A stretch of DNA of 64,000 bases from assembly GCA_949318235.1 (NCBI GenBank), contig OX439131.1, positions 5,784,579-5,848,578 of the forward strand. The letters run 5' to 3'. This document shows positions 55,316 through 64,000 of this stretch, piece after piece. Within the stretch, counting starts at the first letter, position 1. Every line of letters starts with the position of its first letter. This DNA comes from Ecdyonurus torrentis. Lineage: Eukaryota; Arthropoda; Insecta; Ephemeroptera; Heptageniidae. The position numbers were made by a program, and so were the translations under genes. The notes under the pieces are model-generated. The model worked only from the letters and a program-made list of their open reading frames with translations. It was not told the origin of the DNA and ran no database searches.

Positions 55316-55664
55316 GTCTTATAGCTGAGGAAAGAGTGAATGTAAAATAGGCTATAAAAGCAGAACTCTCCGATAAGAATCCAGTTTTAGTAAAATCTTG
55401 TAATTTATTTTGGAATCATAGATTATTTTTGATCAATGAGCATTTCAAAAAATGTTTTGAAAAAATGGAAATTTATCAACAACAACAACAACAAAATGCA
55501 AGCAATCGTACACAATTAACACAAAATAAGGTAAATCATATTTTAAATAAATCTAAATGAGCGAGAATAACATCTTTTTAGTTTTCCTCTCCAAAAATTT
55601 CCTTACTAAATTTAGATTATGGGTGGACTTTATTCATTTAAAAAGCTCCATATTGTGGACTTTG

Positions 55665-55737
<73 letters not shown>

Positions 55738-55928
55738 ACGAACATTGTTTTCGTAGCTATAGAGCATACAAAGTATATCACAAAATGCTGACGATGTTAC
55801 TTTCTATTCAATATTTAATCACCTATTCAGTTTCAGTTTGCCCATGCACGAACACAATAGAAAAACATGAGGGTTCTATATACATATAGTGATAGATAGT
55901 TTTGTGTATATGAAAGTACTATTTTAAA

Positions 55929-55983
<55 letters not shown>

Positions 55984-56082
55984 CACCCCTCTTTAATAAA
56001 GCTTATCACTTTTTAGTTGTTTTCATAAATTTTGCTTTCGCTCTCTTTATATGGCAAATATTGTTCATGCGTTACTGATAAA

Positions 56083-56122
<40 letters not shown>

Positions 56123-57162
56123 AACAAAAATGGTCTCTCAATATGTTTTAGACAATATCCAATACACACACACACAACTGCGGATAATCTGGCTGGGCAT
56201 ATGTACTTTAATATTGGTTCCACTGAACACTACGTAATCGACAATACGGTTATGTTTTTTTTTTTTTTTTTTTTTTTTTTTGAGTTTTTTTTCTGCTTTG
56301 CATGGCTGTCGATTGTCGTCGTTGAACAAAACAAAAATCAATTTTTACTCCAATTTACATAACATCTGAATCAGGCGCGCGTTTGTGTTATTACATTATT
56401 ATAATTTTGTTTGCTTTTTTTTTTTTAAACAAGTTCAAATATTTTAGATACAGATATGGTATTAAAATGATATTACATTTTCACGTTACTTTCATAGCAG
56501 TAGAATAAGTAGCTATAATTTTAAACTATATCCCATTACATTTTAACCATGATTATCAATGTATTGTAATGTATCAATTGTATTGTTGTTTTGTATATTA
56601 AATTATGTTGCATGTGTTTTAGCCAAGGTTCATGTGATAGGGTTGGAAAAACCCTCTATGCGCCTTAAATAAAGATCTATTATTCTTATTATCAATGAGT
56701 ATTTCTTTGTTTCTTCAGCATTGATTTGCGATTTAAAATTTAGCAAAATAAAAACATTAGCATTATTTAATAATAATTTAAATTATATTTCAAGTTATCA
56801 AAACTGGAATATATGTGTCAATATCCTTCATTCGTGCTTCGTACTTTCAAGATAAATAAAACAATATTTGTGAATAAGAAATCACAACGGATTTCAATTG
56901 AAACAATAAATTTATTTTAATATGATATCAAAATAAATATACGTTATCAAAATTGAAATACATTCAGTATAGCAACAACTTTGTGTCATGTTTTTCTAGT
57001 AAAAGTCAAAATAAAGTTTTATCATTTTTACTTTTGTTTTAAATTTTTACAACAAAACTTTATAATAACTTTGCACCAAAAAGATAATAAAATTTATTTT
57101 ATACAAAAAAATATATATATACTTTCGATTTTATGACAAAATCTGAATTTTATTTTAGTAAT

Positions 57163-57261
<99 letters not shown>

Positions 57262-57810
57262 AAACAGAGAGCAGTTAAACATTTTAAAGATAAAAAAGTT
57301 TATATAAAATTAAAAAAAAAATAGACAAAAAAGTAGAAGTATAATACTGCGATTGTGGGTAAGTTGTTGTCTTCCCCCCTTCCTCCCTCATGCTCTTCCT
57401 CTTATATACAAGAACAAGGCAGTAGACTACTTTAGTAAAGCGAAGCAGCGATTCAATTTAGCAGGTTCGATTTATGGTCGCAAAGTAAATGGAGCGTACA
57501 TAAGAGTCTGGTGTTGGTAGCAAGTTTAAATTACCTCATAGGTCTCTATATTATACTACATATAGAATAAGAGTATATTATATATATATATATATATCGT
57601 AGTGATAGCATTTCGGGTGTCGAACCTACCAAAGCGAGAGAGAGAGAGAGAGAGAGACTGCAACAGCTGCTACAAGCGATAAGATATGCAGCATCAATTG
57701 ACAAAACAGACAAAAAAAATCAAGAGAAAGAAAAAATATATGTATATATTTATATAGGGGAGATGATATTATAAGAGGACCATAATAAATGACGCAACTT
57801 TAACTTTGCA

Positions 57811-57867
<57 letters not shown>

Positions 57868-58093
57868 AATATAATCAATAAGCTCATTTTAACTTCGGTC
57901 CTTCAAAAAAAAAAAAAAATCCATTTCTGATAAAGTAAAAAAGAAGAAAAAAGTTTTTGTTGTTGTTGTCGAAGAGGAAAATAACAGAAGACATAATAAC
58001 TCTGAAGCCTTACTTAAAATTCATATCATGTTATTATTATGAAGTTTATATTATAAAATTAAATAAGATATATGACGTAAGAACTTCTTTCTT

Positions 58094-58126
<33 letters not shown>

Positions 58127-59850
58127 GTAAAACTTATTTAAAATTAAAAACTCTTTAGCTCATAATAACAAATATAATTTCACAAATATAATACTGATAT
58201 TGGAGAATAAATTTGTATAAAATCCAATATTACAAACACACAAGCAGACAGGCCATATACAGTGTTAGAAAATTGGAAATAATGTTCACCTTGTTTCACC
58301 CTTGTTTCGTGTAAATGTAAATTACAAACATAAAATAAAAAAAAATTAATTAAATTTGTATGTGCGTGCAAGTTAACACGTAAAATTTTATGAATTGAAG
58401 TCATTTTAATGTAGCTTATAAATATGCTATATAGAATAAAGAAACAAAAATGTACATTTTAAACTCATAAGAAAATTTTCAATTTTTATTTAGTTTTTAA
58501 TTACGTTAAAATTAATGGGAAAAATGTGAAGAGGTAGCGTTGACTTTTTTTGTCAATATTTTTTAATATTAGTGCAGCAGCTTTTTTCTCTTAATGAACT
58601 TTTTTTTTTCTTTTCAATTTTAAAATATGCATTTTTTATACTTCTTTATATAAGTTTCTTTTAATGATATTTTCTGCAATATTTTATATTATAGAGGCTT
58701 GGTTAAATTCAGTTTTATATTTTAAAGCACAAAAATAACATTTTGATTAAAAAAATGTTTAAGCTCATTTTTTTAGAAACAAAATTTTAGAGTTGATTGG
58801 TAAATTTAATTTTAATGATTGTTAATTGTTACTATGTAGAGATCAGAGAAACCATCATTATGGTTCATCATGAAAGTAGAGCTGCACATTTTTTACCACT
58901 AAGAAATAGTTTAATATTACAAGAGTTAAATGCGTAATAACAAAGTAAGAAGAAAAAAGGCCAAATAAGTTTGTATGTATTTCGTCCATTTGGACAATTA
59001 ACAAATATTTACATAATTGATATACTTTCGAGCAATAAATGTGGTATTCACGATTTATATCTTTTATTAGCCTCAACACAACGTAATGAAAACTCTAAGA
59101 GCAATGATTCTAATGTATCAAAATTATGTTAATGATTGATCTAAAAACTCATTTATACCATCAATAATGTGCAGTTTACTTTATAATTGAAGAGCTACTG
59201 CATTCAAAACAATTGTAAAATTTGATAAATCATGAGATGAGACCATTATGCATTCACATGTTATGTTTCTTAACCCGTCTCTAAACACAAAGAAAAAAAT
59301 TAAGGGCTAAAAATTATAGAATTGACAATTTATGGCGTCAACAATTCTAGATTTCAATAGAATTTGCAAAAAGGATTGCCTACCGTATAATTTTTCTCCA
59401 CAGTTTATGAAGCAACAAAGGCTAGGGGATAAAAAATTTATAGGGTGCCAGTTCATTCCTGGAGCTTTTGATTTATAAGCTTCATAAAATTACAATTGTT
59501 TTATTTCTTTTTCCATACATTATTCCCTTTCAAAAATGTATATGTTTTTTTAATAAAGAAGATTCGTAAATTTTCATTTATAAAACAATGAAATAGAATT
59601 TTTGTGACTAGTATCGTGAGGTGTACTGTACCGAGGCCCCGGTATCCCGGGGGCCTCGACTGTACTGTATAGTACTGACCTTGCAGTCTGACGCCACCCT
59701 CGACTCGGCCCATGGCGTTGCTGGAAGAGCAGAGGTAGCCGCCAAAGTCTCGCTTCTCAAGCGCGCGGATTGTGAGGTTCATGAGTAGAGAGTATTCACT
59801 GAGCGGTGTCTCACTCATCACGTACTTGGCACTGTCCACCAGCTTCTCTC
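54776..59850 (-). CDS. Lachesin/DIP-like Ig-domain cell-adhesion protein, last two exons (5' partial)
   Basis: Two exons join in phase 1: 59850-59680 and 55164-54776. The first encodes the end of an Ig domain: KYVMSE, LLMNLTIRALEKRDFGGYLC, SSSNAMGRVEGGVRL. The DFGGYLC motif holds the Ig tyrosine and cysteine and, with the NAMGRVEG ending, resembles the third Ig domain of lachesin, DIP and related neuronal adhesion proteins. The last exon encodes a long linker, first very basic (KARKKQQHHKKEQQRKRKKH), then acidic (ESGEADLEGEEESDEL). It ends in a hydrophobic tail PSLPLWLLLATAQA that could be a GPI signal. Upstream exons were not found to 64000 and must lie beyond. Family assignment is moderate; the charged linker is unusual. 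Confidence 0.75.
55268..55979. repeat. Three (AT)n microsatellites in the last intron of the Ig gene
   Basis: (AT)n tracts at 55268-55312, 55669-55733 and 55933-55979; a shorter one follows at 56085-56120. The rest of this 4.5 kb intron is AT-rich, including long T-runs at 56256-56280 and 58098-58124. Confidence 0.9.
57169..57256. repeat. (GA)n microsatellite in the Ig gene intron
   Basis: About 44 GA units. A short (GA)n at about 57635-57657 and an (AT)n at 57818-57863 follow. Confidence 0.95.
59624..59668 (-). other. GC-rich hairpin just inside the Ig gene intron
   Basis: CGAGGCCCCGG and CCGGGGGCCTCG face each other around a loop of 3-4 nt, extended by TACTGTAC and GTACTGTA. The stem is about 20 bp with small bulges. 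It starts about 12 nt after the donor (GTCAGT at 59679-59674) and stands out in a strongly AT-rich intron. Confidence 0.7.
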
Positions 59851-61779
59851 CTGAAACAAACATATATTATCTTCAATTTGATAAGCTTGCAACTTTAATC
59901 CTGAGTTGAGCCTAAAATTGAGTAACTTGTGTTTATTAATAATATAAAAAAATACAAAAATGATAATAATAAAGATGAAAGTAACTATATATGCATATTC
60001 CATATAAGTATGCTTTCTTCTACTAGGCTGTAGTATAAAGTAAATTTTCACCAATAATTTTCAATTTTCAACTGAAAAACTACTCTGTTCTATATCAAAG
60101 TATATAGCTATTGAAACTCTATAAAAAACAAAGTATTTTACTGTACAAGTGGAATACTTTGTTGCAAAATATAACGTTTGTTCTGCTTTCTGGGATTTTT
60201 TAAAGACATAAAATGATCATTATTTTTGCATTTTTTTATAATTTCAAATAAAAGTATATTTATATAATTTCTTAACCAACACTCCAAAAATTTAAAAAGT
60301 TGGGAAGAGGGAGGGACAAGATTGAGAGAAAAAAAAAGAGTTAATTATAAACATTGACGGATACCTTGTTGTATACGATTGAAGAAAATAGAGAAAACAA
60401 TAATTTTGAATTTTTTAGTTCTATACCCTACAACCTTACGATTTAATAGAAATGAATGAGATTTGGTAAATTGGTACACCTTCTCGAGATACCCGTGATT
60501 GCGTGTTCCACTACCACCACTATTAGGACTGACCGGAGATATGAATAGACTTGGTAAGCCTAAATATCTCTCCTATCATTTTACCTGTGACACTGCAATG
60601 TGGCATATACGTAAGGGTATCAATGTACGTAGAATACGAGAGCACATTTCAGTGCATACCACAGCCTCTGAGAAAGCCACATACTCCCACTGAGAATTGA
60701 ACTCATGATCTCTTGCACGTCAAACCAGCACGCATACCACTGTACCACAGGCTCAGATTTCAGAACAATATGCCATTAAATTTGAATGCTTGTTCGTAAT
60801 ATTCTGATTCTAGGTCAATAGCTACCTTATTGACAAAATATTAATTAATACGTTTTATAATCGTTACCATTTCGTAATTAGAATTAAAGTATTAGTTCAA
60901 TACTGTTATATTGTAATAATGTTTTATTTTATCGCTATATAATACTACAATTTCATATCTTCTATGATAGGGAAGTATTAAAAAGTCAATGCAATAAAAT
61001 CTTAAACATGGCTTGAAATTAAAGAATACAACAAAATAAAACAAATCAAATTTATTCACTACTTGTAAATAATGATTAGAATAAAAGTTGTACTGTATAT
61101 GGAATTAAAACTCAATTTTTTGGAACAAAATTTCAATTTTTGTTAATATTTTCATTTATTTTCAAGTTATAGAAATATGGAAGAAATAAATACATTATAT
61201 TATGTATTCTAATCTGCTAAAAATGAGATGATTATTGTTAAATACTATGCGGACTATTGCGACAAAAAAAAAAAAAAAAAAAAACTGTTACGTAAAAGTA
61301 TAATGATATTATGTATGTACCTACACAGTACGTATACATTATAGTAAAAATTAATACTAATAATATAGATTGAGTAAGCTAACCGATAAAGTTTGGCCTT
61401 GGTTAGATTATTTACAAGATTATGTAACACATAATAATAAACAATAAAAAAAAAACTCATAACAATGACTCTTTAATAAATCCATTGTAGGTACGTCATG
61501 AATTCATTCGTGTTATATTATATAATATGAATTTATCTAATATTTGTAAAGCATGTATGTATTTTTTATTATTATTATCATAAAATCTTTTAATTACAAA
61601 AGAAGTAAAAACAAAAATACAATAGTAACTTGTACGTACAATCTAAAAGATGTGAAATAAAAACCATGGCAACATAATACTTTTTTACTCGAGAACGTAG
61701 ATTCACCATAGTTACTAGATGGTATCTTCACATATATAGCATTACACGATTTATCATAGTCTATATTAATTAATAACAA

Positions 61780-61851
<72 letters not shown>

Positions 61852-62149
61852 AGTATTTAACTCGCAAAATTCCAACTCATAAACTCACTATATACTAATG
61901 GATTTATTATTATTAAACACTTATACAACAAAATTATTAAATATTATTATATATTTGAAAACAATGAACTGGAATAATTTTAATTAAATATAAATATTTT
62001 ATATTTGTATAAAATTTATGATTTTCATCATTTTGATTTGAATCGTTATTTAGTTTATTTTCATATAATATTTCATTTAAAAATATATATATATAGTATG
62101 TATATAGTATTAAATAATTATTGATGGATATTTGATCAGAGAGGGAGAT

Positions 62150-62186
<37 letters not shown>

Positions 62187-62368
62187 ATATAATATATTAT
62201 ACTGTACAGTACGTACAGTATATCAGTATTATGGTAGTATATTAAACTGACTGCAATACATTTTGGCAGGCACCAACCAAGCATGGGCAACTCAACAGTG
62301 ATTTATTGCTTCGTCGAAAAATCTCTTATTCGCTTCGCCAAAAAAAGAAGAGAGAGATAGAAAGATAG

Positions 62369-62460
<92 letters not shown>

Positions 62461-62584
62461 AGGTCGCTTTTTGCCTGGTCCATACGTACGTTTATCTGTC
62501 AGTTATATTCAATATAACGAAGCAGAAGCGATAGTTAACGAAGTGAATAAAGACAGTAATTTGAACCAAGTTATCATTCTTTCT

Positions 62585-62646
<62 letters not shown>

Positions 62647-63610
62647 TATATTAAACTTTTTATAAAATGTCTAGTCTATTCATTACTAACTTAACATGAC
62701 AAAAAAAGTGCATTTTATTTTTTCAGTTTTTTTTTAATTGTATGACAACTGTTTTGTAAAAGACTGTTTCAGAAAGAAGAAGAAGGAAAAAAATGGCACA
62801 GTGAGAAGGAAGAGTTTTGTGAAGTTGATTTGCCTTGTTCGTAGAAATAAAATACTTATACTTTTAGACACACGAGTAGAAAAGTTTAGTGCTTTGAAAT
62901 AAGTTTTCCATATTGTTTTCCATGTACAGAAAAATGAATAAAAAGGAAATATTAGAGAATATATATTTTCTTTTAGAAATGATAATTATTATATAATATG
63001 TTTTGTATATAACCCGAGAAAAGGAGGCAAATATTTTACTTCGAATGAAATAAATAAGTATGCAGATATATTATTTTATAATATCGTGTTAACGTGAACA
63101 ATTTGCAAGTTCCTTTCATCACAACAAGCAAAATGAGCAAGTTATATTTAAATAGCGTTAGAGGTACATACACGTGTGCTATACTGATAATCAAAAATAG
63201 CTTGCCATTTTTTTACGCTATCACGAAGTCAGTTAACTTATAGTTAACGTAATAAGTTATATGAAATCTAGATCTAGATTGAAAATTTTACCATTTAACA
63301 AACTCCACGCGTAATCTCATAAGGATATATTCAAAACAACTTGGATAGTTTTTTTAAAATTATGTTCGAGTCTTCATATTATATATTAGTATATTATAAT
63401 TTAACTAAAAAATACACACAATAATATGCATAATATATTACTATATCTAATTATAGTTATAGAGTCATAGATCGTGCAGAGAACTCATCTATTTTAGAGA
63501 GAGAGAAAAAAAAACGAATACTCTGTATACAGTTAAAAATAATTAAGAATGTCGCAATTTTTATGTATATTGTTGCATTGTGTTTAATCTGGTAAAGCTG
63601 TGATGGCTAG

Positions 63611-63688
<78 letters not shown>

Positions 63689-64000
63689 CTGGGAGAGTGC
63701 CAGATGGTAGATGTCCCTACACAGAAGCAACACAACAACAAGGATGAACCTAATTTACATGTTAGCTCTCAAAGCATCATCGTCAACCATAGCAAGATTA
63801 CACACTGTGTACTTTCTCTCTCTCTCTCTCTCTCACTCACTCACTCAAGTCCTTCTTACAACAACATGCTGGTGCTCCTGGCTTTAAATTTTTTCCTCTT
63901 GTATCTCACCCGACACGCAATATGCCTTATTTCATGCAAATTATAATGTACTATACATCTCTTGATGAATGATAATATTTAATCATTACCAAAATTACTT
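59851..64000. other. Intron or upstream DNA of the Ig gene, microsatellite-rich
   Basis: No further Ig exon was found. Contains (AT)n at 61783-61849 and 62588-62642, (GA)n at 62150-62186, 62373-62456 and 63612-63687, (CT)n at 63815-63836, and the SINE at 60480-60756. Short reading frames over these tracts are repeat artefacts. Confidence 0.6.
60480..60756 (-). mobile_element. tRNA-derived SINE
   Basis: On the minus strand the head begins GAGCCTGTGGTACAGTGG and contains an A box (TGGTACAGTGG, 60747-60737) and a B box (GTTCAATTC, 60702-60694) at tRNA-like spacing. The anticodon arm is degenerate, so it is not a functional tRNA. A unique body of about 200 bp follows toward 60480. No similar copy was found in the window. 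Body length and 3' end are uncertain. Confidence 0.6.

Noticed and set aside
59624..59668. GC hairpin as a transcription terminator
   Set aside because: Intrinsic hairpin terminators are bacterial; here it lies within an intron of a eukaryotic gene.

Overview
The window is AT-rich animal nuclear DNA. It has spliced genes with GT-AG introns, dense (GA)n and (AT)n microsatellites and many small inverted-repeat mobile elements. An arthropod is the best fit and a decapod crustacean is my tentative guess. The reasons are the microsatellite load, a lachesin/DIP-like Ig gene and the compact multi-exon genes. No species can be named from sequence alone.

Layout. (1) 1092-12951 (+): a complete PIAS-type SUMO E3 ligase gene whose introns hold at least six small mobile elements. 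(2) 12952-20100: gene-poor DNA with a 2.07 kb foldback element (15351-17421), one unidentified coding-like fragment (17519-17773) and a cluster of AACCGGTT palindromes near 19.2 kb. (3) 20.1-44 kb: a tandem duplication of a membrane alkaline phosphatase gene. CDS 1 is 24748-30394 and CDS 2 is 38700-43907. Each copy has nine coding exons with matching boundaries and its own probable non-coding first exon. (4) 45439-51080 (-): a complete seven-exon 3-ketodihydrosphingosine reductase gene (KDSR). (5) 54776-59850 (-): the last two coding exons of an Ig-superfamily, probably GPI-anchored, lachesin/DIP-like protein. Its 5' exons lie beyond the window. The rest, up to 64000, is intron or upstream DNA rich in microsatellites, plus one tRNA-derived SINE.

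The most unusual content is in the KDSR introns. A 1.4 kb element (46370-47782) has two inverted arms of about 502 bp and over 99% identity. Each arm carries a CCAAT/TATA/initiator-like promoter followed by a complete type I hammerhead ribozyme (46675-46736 on -, 47449-47510 on +). This resembles the LTR-like ends of Penelope-like elements or animal retrozymes, but no reverse transcriptase is present. A second insertion (49134-49604) is a perfect 410 bp palindrome with no spacer. It carries the same 20-nt one-sided tail as the hammerhead element. A third (9681-9928, in PIAS) has a diverged version of that tail. All three have 14-15 bp target-site duplications. I infer a family of tailed foldback retroposons, possibly moved by a Penelope-type machinery.

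The protein genes act in unrelated processes: SUMOylation, phosphate-ester hydrolysis at the cell surface, sphingolipid synthesis and cell adhesion. Their only visible link is position.
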